From: JBEDUK01 sp963781595
GTDB lineage: Bacteria > Actinomycetota > UBA4738
DNA: 64,000 nt
Reading direction: 5' to 3'
NCBI GenBank assembly: GCA_963781595.1
Contig: CAWAGG010000001.1
Location: 310,001 to 374,000 of the forward strand
Shown here one piece after another: positions 7,988 to 15,220 of the stretch; the stretch's first letter is position 1, and each line of letters begins with the position of its first letter. Under the pieces are notes generated by a model, which was not told where the DNA came from, did not search any database, and was given only the letters and a program-made list of their open reading frames with translations. The position numbers and the translations under genes were made by a program.

Positions 7988-8392
7988 ATGGACTCCGACG
8001 TCACCCTCTGGGCACCGGCGAGCGCGACCTCGGTCCACCTCTTGCGAACGGTGGCTTCGAGCGTCGGCGCTCGGTTCGACCTGTCCATCGACGAGATCGA
8101 CGACCTCCGGCTCGCCGTCACGGAAGCCGCGTCGCTGCTGCTGACCGAGCGTCCGAGCGGGTCGGTGTTCTCGCTGCGGATCGGTCCCGAGGACAAGGGC
8201 ACGCTGCGGGTGACCGTCACGCTGGACGGCCCTCCGGCCTCGGCGCAGGACCTCCGGAGCGGCGGGATCGAACGTACGCTCGCGTGGCAGGTCCTCCGCG
8301 CGTTGGGCGACGACCTCGACGTCGCGGGTGACGAACTGGAGGCCGGGCTCACGTTCACCAAGGGGCGCCGACGAGCGAGCAGCGAACCATGA
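7988..8392 (+). CDS. RsbW-like anti-sigma protein, degenerate, coupled to sigB
   Basis: A 134-aa HATPase-fold protein (LSIDEIDDLRLAVTEAASLLL) whose N-box Asn is Leu and whose G1 DxGxG box is absent. Its last codons overlap the sigma factor start (ATGA), the arrangement expected of a cognate anti-sigma factor. Because the ATP-site residues are lost, it may sequester the sigma factor without acting as a kinase; the canonical kinase in the locus is at 13781-14215. It follows a SigB-type promoter, so it is expected to be co-induced with its target. Confidence 0.78.
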   Translation: MDSDVTLWAPASATSVHLLRTVASSVGARFDLSIDEIDDLRLAVTEAASLLLTERPSGSVFSLRIGPEDKGTLRVTVTLDGPPASAQDLRSGGIERTLAWQVLRALGDDLDVAGDELEAGLTFTKGRRRASSEP

Positions 8393-9183
8393 GGGCGTCG
8401 ACGACGCGGCCGTGGGAGACGGAGCGAGCGGAGCGCCTGTTCGCGCGCCTGCCCGACGACCCGTCCGCCCGGGACGAGGTCATCGAGCTCTACACCCCGC
8501 TCGCCAGGTATCTCGCGCGGCGGTTCGAGGGCCGAGGTGAACCGCTCGACGACCTGATCCAGGTCGCGATGCTCGGGCTGATCAATGCGGTCGACCGGTT
8601 CGATCCGTCCCGAGACGTCAGGTTCAGCACCTACGCGTCGGTGACGGTCGTGGGCGAGCTCAAGCGGCATTTCCGCGACAAGGGGTGGGCCGTGCGGGTC
8701 CCGAGGCGGCTCCAGGAGTTCGGGCTCAACATCGGACGGGCGATCGCGGAGCTCTCGCAGGAACTCGGTCGCTCGCCCACGGTCCCGGAGCTGGGCGAGC
8801 GCACCGGCCTGTCGGAGGAAGAGGTCCTCGAGGCGATGGAGGCAGCGAGCGCCTATACGGCGCAATCCCTAGACGCGCCCGTGGATGAGGATGGCACGAC
8901 GACGCTCGAGCGCCTCCGCGACGACGATGATTCGCTCGACCGCATGATCGGCTGGGCGAGCGTGGCCCCGGCGATCCGAACGATCCCACCTCGGGAGCGC
9001 CGGATCCTCTACCTGCGGTTCTTCCATGGCCATACGCAGAGCGAGATCGCGCGCGAGCTCGGGATGTCCCAGATGCACGTCTCGCGACTGCTGGCGAGGT
9101 CGCTGCAGGCGCTCCGAGAGACCGTCGGCGCCGACGCTCCCGAGCAGGCCGATCGTGGCGGCACGGAGGGCGACGACGGTTGA
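8389..9183 (+). CDS. sigB: SigB/SigF/SigG-family RNA polymerase sigma factor
   Basis: A 264-aa alternative sigma factor. Region 2 carries EPLDDLIQVAMLGLINAVDRF and FSTYASVTVVGELKRHFRDK, the variant (GELKRHFRD instead of the RpoD tryptophan cluster) that marks SigB/F/G. Region 3 follows at about residues 110-165, and region 4 has PPRERRILYLRFF with the helix-turn-helix TQSEIARELGMSQMHVSRLL. No region 1. It is coupled to an upstream RsbW-like gene. Predicted to read the GTTT/GGGWA promoters found around it and to drive the stress island. Confidence 0.93.
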   Translation: MRASTTRPWETERAERLFARLPDDPSARDEVIELYTPLARYLARRFEGRGEPLDDLIQVAMLGLINAVDRFDPSRDVRFSTYASVTVVGELKRHFRDKGWAVRVPRRLQEFGLNIGRAIAELSQELGRSPTVPELGERTGLSEEEVLEAMEAASAYTAQSLDAPVDEDGTTTLERLRDDDDSLDRMIGWASVAPAIRTIPPRERRILYLRFFHGHTQSEIARELGMSQMHVSRLLARSLQALRETVGADAPEQADRGGTEGDDG

Positions 9184-9221
9184 TCGGCCTGACCCGCGTC
9201 GACGGATGCGGCTTGGGCAGC

Positions 9222-9767
9222 TCAGGTCGTTCGCGGAACCTCGCGTTCGTGCTGGCGTCTCCGCCGGGTGGGGAGGACGAACCAGAACCAGGCGAACAGG
9301 CCGGCCGCGGCGGCCCCCATGGCGACCGCACAGCCGGCCGCGAACGTCATGTCGGCGATCACGTAGAGGGAGCCGGACATCGCGGCTGCGAGCAGCGCGA
9401 ACCCCGCGATCGCGAGCCGATTCGCGGTTCGAAGCAACCGCTCCTTCTCCGGCATGCGGAAGGTCAGACGATGGTAGGACGAAGGCGTGATGAACATGAC
9501 CGATGATCCGGCCGCCGCGAAGAGCGTGGCGAAGTACACGCCGCGCTGCAGGTCGGTGAGCTGTCCGAAGCGCTGGCTGAACGGGACCGTCAGCAGGAAG
9601 GCGAACAGCACCTGGACACCGGGCAGCGCCACCCGGAGGCCGTTGAGCAGCTCGATGAGCTCGCGATCGATACGCTCCTTCGGCGTCTCGTTCGATCCAC
9701 CACGCTCGGCCGAGTGGGGCGCGCGCTCCTCGCGACGCGGTGCCAGCTCGGTTCGCCCAGGGTCCAT
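9222..9767 (-). CDS. DUF6328-type four-helix membrane protein
   Basis: A 181-aa protein with a charged N-terminus, then LLNGLRVALPGVQVLFAFLL, the recognisable start of the DUF6328 family, and four hydrophobic helices between residues ~50 and 165, ending in a basic tail RRRRQHEREV. Function unknown. It is convergent with the sigma factor and has a SigB-type promoter upstream, which suggests a role in envelope stress. Confidence 0.75.
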   Translation of the reverse strand: MDPGRTELAPRREERAPHSAERGGSNETPKERIDRELIELLNGLRVALPGVQVLFAFLLTVPFSQRFGQLTDLQRGVYFATLFAAAGSSVMFITPSSYHRLTFRMPEKERLLRTANRLAIAGFALLAAAMSGSLYVIADMTFAAGCAVAMGAAAAGLFAWFWFVLPTRRRRQHEREVPRTT

Positions 9768-9776
9768 GCGCCGTCC

Positions 9777-9802
9777 TTACCCCGTGGAGGGTTGGCGGAC
9801 AC
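9777..9802 (-). promoter_or_regulatory. Probable SigB/SigF-type promoter, DUF6328 gene
   Basis: Minus-strand GTGT (9802-9799), 16 nt, then GGGTAA (9782-9777), about 10 nt from the start codon at 9767. The -10 is perfect and the -35 has three of four matches. Confidence 0.45.
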
Positions 9803-9857
9803 TCCCACGCCTCGACACGATGGCATCCGCGTCGGATCGGCGGACGGAGGATCCACG

Positions 9858-12800
9858 GTGAGCACCGAGCTTCCGCAGTGGACGCGCGGCACCGAGAGCT
9901 TCGACGTTCCGACGTTGGACCTCGTGCCCGCCGCAGTGATCGCGAGCGACCCGGATTGGCGGATCGTCGCGTGGAACCGCGCGGCGGAACGCCTCCTGGG
10001 CTGGTCGAATGCCGAGGCGATGGGGCGCAGCACGCTGGAACTGCTGGTCGCCGCCGGCGAGGTCGAACGGATCGCCGAGGTCGTCGCACACGTACGTTCG
10101 GGTGAGTCGTGGCAGGGGGCGCTCGACCTCCGCGATCGCGATGGGCGCGCCATCCCCAGCCGGATCGTCTTCGACCCGATGCTCGATGGCGATCGCCGGC
10201 TCCTCGGTGCCGTGGCCGTCGTCATCGGGTCGGATACGCAGCCGGGCTCCGGGCCGGGCTCGGACCCATCGGGCCGCTCGGCGGCCGAGCGCCTCGCCGA
10301 CCTGGCGACGATCGCGGACTCGGCGCTCGCGCACCTCGACCTGGAGAGCCTGCTGCACGAACTGCTCGCCCGTGTGCGCGACCGACTGCGGGCCGACACG
10401 GCGACGATCCTGCTTGTCACCGACGAGGGCTCGCACCTCGGCGTCCGCGCATCGCTGGGACGCGACGGCGAGGTGATCGAACGGCTCCGCATACCGATCG
10501 GCCGCGGCATCGCCGGGCGCATCGCGGCCGCGAACCGCCCGTTGCGCTTCGACGACCTCTCGCGGGAGGAGGTCATCGGAGAGGACCTGCGGGAGCGGAT
10601 GCGTTCCGTCATCGGCGCCCCGCTGGTCGCGGGGGGGAGGACGATCGGAGTGCTCCATGTCGGATCCTCCGAGCCGCGGCACTTCGCGGACGAGGATCAG
10701 CCGCTCGTGGAGCTCGCGGCCGAGCGCGCCGCGGTCGCTCTGGAGACCTGGCGCCTGTACCAGGCGGAACAGCAGGCCCGGATGCGTTGGGAGTCGGCCG
10801 CGAGACGCCTGGGTCGACTGGGGGTCGTCATCGCCCGGCTCGCCACCCGCGTGACGGAAGGGGATGTCATCGAGGCCGTCGTCGCCGAAGCGATGCCGTT
10901 CCTGGAGGCCACCGGGCTCTGGATCTACCGGCTCGACGATGGAGGCGACGCGTTGACCGCCGTGGCGGTTCACGGCTATCCGCCCCACGTGGAAGAGCGC
11001 TTCCGAACCGTGCCCATGACCGCAGACCGCCCCAGCGTGCGGTCCGTGCGGAGCGGGGAGCCGGTGTTCGTCACCTCCGGCGAAGAGCTCGTCACGACGT
11101 TCCCGGACTTCCGAGGATTCGCGGAGAGCCTCCGAGCCGGCGCCGCGGCCGCACTCCCGCTCACCGTGGATGAACGACCGTTCGGCGTCCTCGTCCTGCA
11201 ATGGGACGAGTCGCGGGCGTTCGACGACGAGGAACGGTCCTTCCTCATCGCCCTCGCGGATCAGGTCGCCCAGGCGCTCGAGCGCACGCGCCTCTACGAG
11301 GCGGAACGGGATGCGCGAGCGATCGCGGAGGCTGCCGCGTTCCGGACCGCGGTCCTGCAGGACATCACGTCCCGGCTGTCGGCCGCGTTGACGGTCGACG
11401 ACGTCGCGCAGGCGCTGATCGAACGAGCCCTGGAGGCGGTGGGGGCCGTCGCGGGTTCGGCGTTCGTGCTCACCGCGGACGAGGAGGCGCTCGAGGTCCT
11501 GGGCGACATCGGCTACCCGCCCGACGTGATCACAGCGCTCCACCGCATCCCGGTCGACGCCGATCTGCCTGCGGCGCTCGCCTTCCGAACGCGGGAGCCG
11601 GTCATCCTGTGCGACGTCGCGTCCCGAGACGCGGCGTTCCCGTCGGTCCGCGGGATCATGTCGGACGATCACGCCTTGGTGGCGATCCCACTCGTCGCCG
11701 GCGCGCGCGGGGTCGGCGCGATCGGGCTCACGTTCGGCGAGCCGCGAACGTTCGGCCGCTCCGAGCTCGCGTTCATGACCGCGCTCGCGGACCAATGCGC
11801 GCTCGCCTTGGAACGCGCGCGGCTGCACGACCTCGAGAGCCGGGATCGGAAGCGCGCGGCGTTCCTCGACGCCCTGGGCGAGCTCTTGGCGCGCTCGCTG
11901 AACTACGAACGGACGCTTTCGAAGATCGCCCGCCTCGCCGTGCATGGCGTCGATGCGGGGGACGAACGGATCGACGGTCTCGCGGATCTCTGCATGATCG
12001 ATCTGGTCGGCGACGACGGGATCGCGCGACTCGCTGCGGTCGAGCACGAGGATCCCGACCGGGTCCATGCGGTACGCGCGGTCCGCGATCGCCGCCCCAT
12101 CGAGATGGGTGTGGACTTCGGGGTCGCGAAGGTCCTCCGGACCGGCCGATCCGAGCTGATCCCCCGGATCCCCTTGGATCGACGCGTCTCGGCGAGCGGC
12201 GACTCGGCGTTCGAGCCGATCCTGCCCGAACTCGGCGTGACGTCGTCGATCACCGTCCCGCTGGCTGCCCGGGGACGGACGTTCGGCGCGATCGGGTTCC
12301 TCTGCGAGGACGAGGAGCGCTCGTACTCCGCTGATGACTTGCGTTTCGCAGAGGACGTCGCGGCGCGCGCATCGATCGCGATCGACAACGCGAGGCTGTA
12401 CCGAGAGCGGGCCGAGATCGCGCGGACGTTGCAGCGTGCGCTCAGGCCCCAGGACCCGCCGGAGATCGCCGGGGTCGAGATCGCGACCCGGTACCTCGCG
12501 GCCGGGGAGGGTGTGGAGGTGGGAGGCGACTTCTACGAGATCTGGGACTCGGAGGACGGCGGGCTTTGGCTGGCGATCGGCGACGTGACCGGGAAGGGTC
12601 CGAGCGCCGTCGATCTGAACGTCCTCGCTCGCCATACGATCCGGACCGCGGCGATGCGCAGCGACCGACCGGCCGCGATCCTTCGCACGCTCAACGATGC
12701 GCTGCTGCAGCGCGGCTCGGGCGAACGGTTCTGCACGGTCGCCATCTGCCGGCTGGACGTCTCGAGCCAGCCGATCGGTGTCACCGTGGCCTCCGGCGGC

Positions 12801-13157
12801 CATCCGCTCCCGATGGTCCTCCGCTGGGACGGGTCCGTCGAGCGCATCGGGACCCCGGGGACGCTGCTCGGGATGTTCGACGGGATCGAGGTGCACGAGG
12901 ACCGTGACGCGGCGCTCGGCGCCGGCGATGCGCTCGTGCTCTACACCGATGGCGTCATCGAGGAACGCCGGGGCGCCGCGCAGTTCGGAACGGACGGGTT
13001 GATCCGGGAGCTGGAGCGACACGCTGGCGCGTCCTCCGAGGACCTCGCGGCCGCGATCGAGTGGGCGGTGCGGGCGTTCCGTCCCGGAGGGGAGCTCCTC
13101 GACGACGTCGCGCTGGTCGTCGTCAGAGCGAGCGAGCAGACGGCCGTCGACGCTTGA
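9858..13157 (+). CDS. PAS-GAF sensor SpoIIE-type serine phosphatase (RsbU/RsbP-like)
   Basis: A 1099-aa multidomain phosphatase. A PAS domain (residues ~25-135, DWRIVAWNRAAERLLGW) is followed by four GAF-like domains (about 155-290, 315-480, 500-655 and 670-855) and a PPM/SpoIIE domain from ~865. The phosphatase metal sites are seen in EVGGDFYEIW, IGDVTGKGPSA, ASGGHPLPMV and YTDGVIEERRG. GTG 9858 is chosen because GGAGG lies 7 nt upstream and the PAS domain starts soon after. No membrane helix, so it senses cytoplasmic signals or ligands. Presumed to dephosphorylate RsbV and release SigB. Confidence 0.92.
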   Translation: MSTELPQWTRGTESFDVPTLDLVPAAVIASDPDWRIVAWNRAAERLLGWSNAEAMGRSTLELLVAAGEVERIAEVVAHVRSGESWQGALDLRDRDGRAIPSRIVFDPMLDGDRRLLGAVAVVIGSDTQPGSGPGSDPSGRSAAERLADLATIADSALAHLDLESLLHELLARVRDRLRADTATILLVTDEGSHLGVRASLGRDGEVIERLRIPIGRGIAGRIAAANRPLRFDDLSREEVIGEDLRERMRSVIGAPLVAGGRTIGVLHVGSSEPRHFADEDQPLVELAAERAAVALETWRLYQAEQQARMRWESAARRLGRLGVVIARLATRVTEGDVIEAVVAEAMPFLEATGLWIYRLDDGGDALTAVAVHGYPPHVEERFRTVPMTADRPSVRSVRSGEPVFVTSGEELVTTFPDFRGFAESLRAGAAAALPLTVDERPFGVLVLQWDESRAFDDEERSFLIALADQVAQALERTRLYEAERDARAIAEAAAFRTAVLQDITSRLSAALTVDDVAQALIERALEAVGAVAGSAFVLTADEEALEVLGDIGYPPDVITALHRIPVDADLPAALAFRTREPVILCDVASRDAAFPSVRGIMSDDHALVAIPLVAGARGVGAIGLTFGEPRTFGRSELAFMTALADQCALALERARLHDLESRDRKRAAFLDALGELLARSLNYERTLSKIARLAVHGVDAGDERIDGLADLCMIDLVGDDGIARLAAVEHEDPDRVHAVRAVRDRRPIEMGVDFGVAKVLRTGRSELIPRIPLDRRVSASGDSAFEPILPELGVTSSITVPLAARGRTFGAIGFLCEDEERSYSADDLRFAEDVAARASIAIDNARLYRERAEIARTLQRALRPQDPPEIAGVEIATRYLAAGEGVEVGGDFYEIWDSEDGGLWLAIGDVTGKGPSAVDLNVLARHTIRTAAMRSDRPAAILRTLNDALLQRGSGERFCTVAICRLDVSSQPIGVTVASGGHPLPMVLRWDGSVERIGTPGTLLGMFDGIEVHEDRDAALGAGDALVLYTDGVIEERRGAAQFGTDGLIRELERHAGASSEDLAAAIEWAVRAFRPGGELLDDVALVVVRASEQTAVDA

Positions 13158-13196
13158 GGGCCGGCGCGGCCGGCGCGGCCGGTCGGGCGGAACGCC

Positions 13197-13691
13197 TCAC
13201 TCTCCGCGGCGGTGTCCGGTCGCGCGCACGGGCGTGCCCCGATCGGGTCCACCCGGGCCATTCATCGTGGACCTGGAAGCGGAGATCTCCGCCAGCGTCT
13301 CCCCGACGGCGCGCTGCGACGCATCGGCCTCGGCGACATCGCCGATCGACAGGATCCCCACCAACCGGTCACCCTTCATGACGGGAAGCCTCCGAACCTG
13401 CCAATCGGCCATCAGGTCCCTGGCATGCGACAGGTTGGTGTCGGGCGAGACCGAGAAGATCGACTCCGTCGCGATATCGGCGAGCCGCACCCGTTCGGGA
13501 TCGCGCCCCTCCGCCATCACGCGAACGACGAGGTCGCGGTCCGTGACGAGCCCGATGAGCCGTCCGTCGTCGACGACCGGCACCACGCCGACGTCGAGCT
13601 CTCGCATCAGTCGCGCGGCATCGGCGGCCGTCGAGGCCGGCGACCCCGCGCAAGGATCGGCGGTCATCGCATGACGAACGAGCATGGACAT
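13197..13691 (-). CDS. Twin-CBS-domain protein
   Basis: A 164-aa protein made of two CBS motifs (about residues 8-60 and 73-127), with GVVPVVDDGRLIGLVTDRDLV and RRLPVMKGDRLVGILSIGDVA as the repeated cores. CBS pairs bind adenosyl nucleotides and often sense energy charge. The C-terminal 35 residues are polar and unstructured. Preceded by a strong SigB-type promoter. Stand-alone CBS proteins of this type are members of stress or dormancy regulons in other Actinomycetota. Confidence 0.85.
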   Translation of the reverse strand: MSMLVRHAMTADPCAGSPASTAADAARLMRELDVGVVPVVDDGRLIGLVTDRDLVVRVMAEGRDPERVRLADIATESIFSVSPDTNLSHARDLMADWQVRRLPVMKGDRLVGILSIGDVAEADASQRAVGETLAEISASRSTMNGPGGPDRGTPVRATGHRRGE

Positions 13692-13725
13692 GGGGGCCCC
13701 CTCGGGTCAGGACGTCGTGTGCCAC

Positions 13726-13751
13726 GTACCCCGGGAGAACCCGATCCAAAC
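13726..13751 (-). promoter_or_regulatory. SigB/SigF-type promoter of the CBS gene
   Basis: Minus-strand GTTT (13751-13748), 16 nt, GGGTAC (13731-13726), about 35 nt before the start codon at 13691. Perfect match in both boxes. Confidence 0.65.
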
Positions 13752-13780
13752 CGCTGGTTACCGTCACCTCGGAGCCGACG

Positions 13781-14215
13781 TCACGCCGACCCATCGCCCG
13801 GTCGACCGTTCGGAACGTCGCGGCATTTCACGAGCCGGACCGCCGTGCCCGGCCGGCGTCGCGTCCCTTCCTGGATCGAGACCTGGTCCATCACAGCGAC
13901 CATGAGCTCGATGCCGCGGCCGTGGTCGTTGCCATGCCGATCGGCCGCGGCGGCGAACATCCCGTCGTCGGCAACCCAGACATCGACGCACCCGCGATCG
14001 CTCGACCACCTGAGCCGGACCGTCGACCCCCCGGAATGGAGGATCGAGTTGGATGCCGCCTCGCTCACGGCGAGCACGAGATCGTCGACGGCTTCGGGCG
14101 CCAGCCCGGCGGCCGCTCCGACGTGACGGACCAGCGCTCGGATCCGCGCCAACGACGTCGGGTCGGCCGGGAAGACATGGATCGCGTCGATCTCCGCGGC
14201 TCGACCGATCCTCAC
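13781..14215 (-). CDS. RsbW-type serine kinase / anti-sigma regulator (canonical HATPase)
   Basis: A 144-aa HATPase_c_2 protein. Unlike the two other RsbW-like proteins here, it keeps the N-box Asn (VSEAASNSILHS), a G1-like WVADDG and a G2 box GRGIELMVAVMDQVS, so it should bind ATP and act as a kinase. It probably phosphorylates RsbV (7525-7863). The GTG start is inferred from the frame. Its C-terminus (RPGTAVRLVKC) completes the last beta strand of the fold. Confidence 0.85.
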   Translation of the reverse strand: MRIGRAAEIDAIHVFPADPTSLARIRALVRHVGAAAGLAPEAVDDLVLAVSEAASNSILHSGGSTVRLRWSSDRGCVDVWVADDGMFAAAADRHGNDHGRGIELMVAVMDQVSIQEGTRRRPGTAVRLVKCRDVPNGRPGDGSA

Positions 14216-14293
14216 CGTCGATCCGTTCCTCTCCCCTTGCCTCCAGACCGCCCCGTCGGGCGCGGCCGATTCACCCGGCCCGGGAGCACGTGC

Positions 14294-14437
14294 TCACCGG
14301 CGCGGGCCGGGCCTCGGCGAGCGTCGCTCGGCCCGTCCGATGGCGTCGGCAAGCTCGGCCTTGTTCATCCGGTAGCGGCCCACGACCGCATCGCGCTTCG
14401 CCCGAACGAGGAGCTCCTCACGCGTGTGTCCGTACAT
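14294..14437 (-). CDS. Short basic ORF overlapping chaB, resembling a Rho-N-like tail
   Basis: A 47-aa frame MYGHTREELLVRAKRDAVVG, with RYRMNKAELADAI near its middle and a basic end. The helix-extended-helix pattern resembles the Rho-N-like C-terminal domain that actinobacterial ChaB proteins usually carry. It starts inside the last codons of chaB in another frame. Either ChaB is split into two overlapping genes, or a single-base error separates one protein. Both readings keep the residues. Confidence 0.45.
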   Translation of the reverse strand: MYGHTREELLVRAKRDAVVGRYRMNKAELADAIGRAERRSPRPGPRR

Positions 14438-14642
14438 GTCGCTCCCAATGGTCGCCGACCTTCTCGAACGAGTCCTTCAAGCCCGCGAACGCCGTCCGAT
14501 GGGCCCGCTCGCCCTCGCCGTACTCGGCGACCGCCGCATCGTGGACCTTGGCGAACGTCCGCTGCGCTTTCGCCGACGATCGGCGAACGGTGGCGGGAAG
14601 CTCACTCCGGACCGGCGCCCCCTGCTCCGTCATCTTCGGCAT
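14418..14642 (-). CDS. chaB: ChaB-family protein
   Basis: A 74-aa ChaB protein; the family signature SELPATVRRSSAKAQRTFAK, followed by ERAHRTAFAGLKDSFEKVGDHW, is intact. Original annotation as a cation-transport regulator is weak; in Actinomycetota these proteins belong to stress regulons. The ATG at 14642 has GAGGAGG about 8 nt upstream and a perfect SigB-type promoter behind that. The frame ends right after the ChaB core, where homologues continue into a Rho-N-like domain, found here in the overlapping frame at 14294-14437. Confidence 0.85.
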   Translation of the reverse strand: MPKMTEQGAPVRSELPATVRRSSAKAQRTFAKVHDAAVAEYGEGERAHRTAFAGLKDSFEKVGDHWERHVRTHA

Positions 14643-14667
14643 CTCCACCACCTCCTCGACGCTCGGG

Positions 14668-14693
14668 GTACCCGCGCCGGATCGCGACCAAAC
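14668..14693 (-). promoter_or_regulatory. SigB/SigF-type promoter of chaB
   Basis: Minus-strand GTTT (14693-14690), 16 nt, GGGTAC (14673-14668), 25 nt before the chaB start. It stands back to back with the csbD promoter at 14716-14740. Confidence 0.65.
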
Positions 14694-14715
14694 GTCCACG
14701 TATCCTGCCCATCGC

Positions 14716-14740
14716 GTTTGCGGTTCGCCGGACGGGGAAC
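14716..14740 (+). promoter_or_regulatory. SigB/SigF-type promoter of csbD
   Basis: GTTT at 14716, 15 nt, GGGAAC at 14735, about 43 nt before the csbD start. CsbD is a classic SigB-controlled gene in Bacillus, which supports the assignment. Confidence 0.65.
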
Positions 14741-14783
14741 GGTGGAGCGCACGGAACCACGACGAGGAGGAGGAGGTACCACG

Positions 14784-14993
14784 ATGAGTGGATCGCGCAC
14801 CGACAAGGCCAAGGGTGCAGCCGAGAAGGCGAAGGGATCGGTCGAGGAGAAGGCCGGCGCGGCGACCGGGAACCGCGACCTGGAGACGCGGGGCAGGGCC
14901 GACAAGGCGAAGGGCCACGTCGACGACGCCAAGGGCAAGCTCAAGGGCGCGATGGACGAGGCGGCGCGGAAGGTCAAGCGGGCGCTCGACTGA
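14784..14993 (+). CDS. csbD: CsbD-family stress protein
   Basis: A 69-aa lysine- and alanine-rich helical protein with the CsbD signature (DKAKGAAEKAKGSVEEKAG and RADKAKGHVDDAKGKLKGA). Strong GGAGGAGGAGG ribosome binding site and a SigB-type promoter precede it. Cytoplasmic; the molecular role of the family is unknown although it is a general-stress marker. Confidence 0.88.
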   Translation: MSGSRTDKAKGAAEKAKGSVEEKAGAATGNRDLETRGRADKAKGHVDDAKGKLKGAMDEAARKVKRALD

Positions 14994-15220
14994 CAGCCGT
15001 GCAGGAGGACCCGGCCGACCCGTCGAACTGTGTTTGCCCGCTGAGCCGGCCGGGTACGAGCGAGCTGACTGGGGCCCCTCCGACCGGCTGCCCCGGTCGA
15101 GGGAACGCCAGCCCCGGGGGTGCGGCCCCGAGCCGCTCCCCCGGGCCCCCGCTGTCGGGACCCGGACCGGTCCCTCGCTCCTCCCGGATGCGCCCAGGGC
15201 ACCCGGGCCCAGGCGCGGCG
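14994..15220. other. Gene-free GC-rich stretch with a SigB-type promoter and hairpins
   Basis: No convincing coding frame. Contains the promoter-like site at 15032-15057 followed by possible stem-loops, for example GACTGGGGC with GCCCCGGTC (one G-U pair) and GGGACC with GGTCCC. It could hold a stress-induced small RNA or simply the termination region of csbD and the convergent EAL gene. Confidence 0.35.
15032..15057 (+). promoter_or_regulatory. Orphan SigB/SigF-type promoter
   Basis: GTTT at 15032, 16 nt, GGGTAC at 15052, a perfect match on the plus strand, but no gene follows before the convergent EAL gene. It may drive a small RNA or an antisense transcript. Confidence 0.45.

Noticed and set aside
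9777..13022. A 1081-codon open frame antisense to the SpoIIE phosphatase
   Set aside because: It has no domain or motif, is Arg/Gly/Asp-rich as expected from the shadow of a GC-rich gene, and covers a gene with clear PAS, GAF and phosphatase motifs.
13158..13196. Tandem GGCGCGGCC-like repeat between the phosphatase and CBS genes
   Set aside because: Only three short imperfect copies in a very GC-rich spacer; could be part of a terminator, but no stem is clear enough to call.
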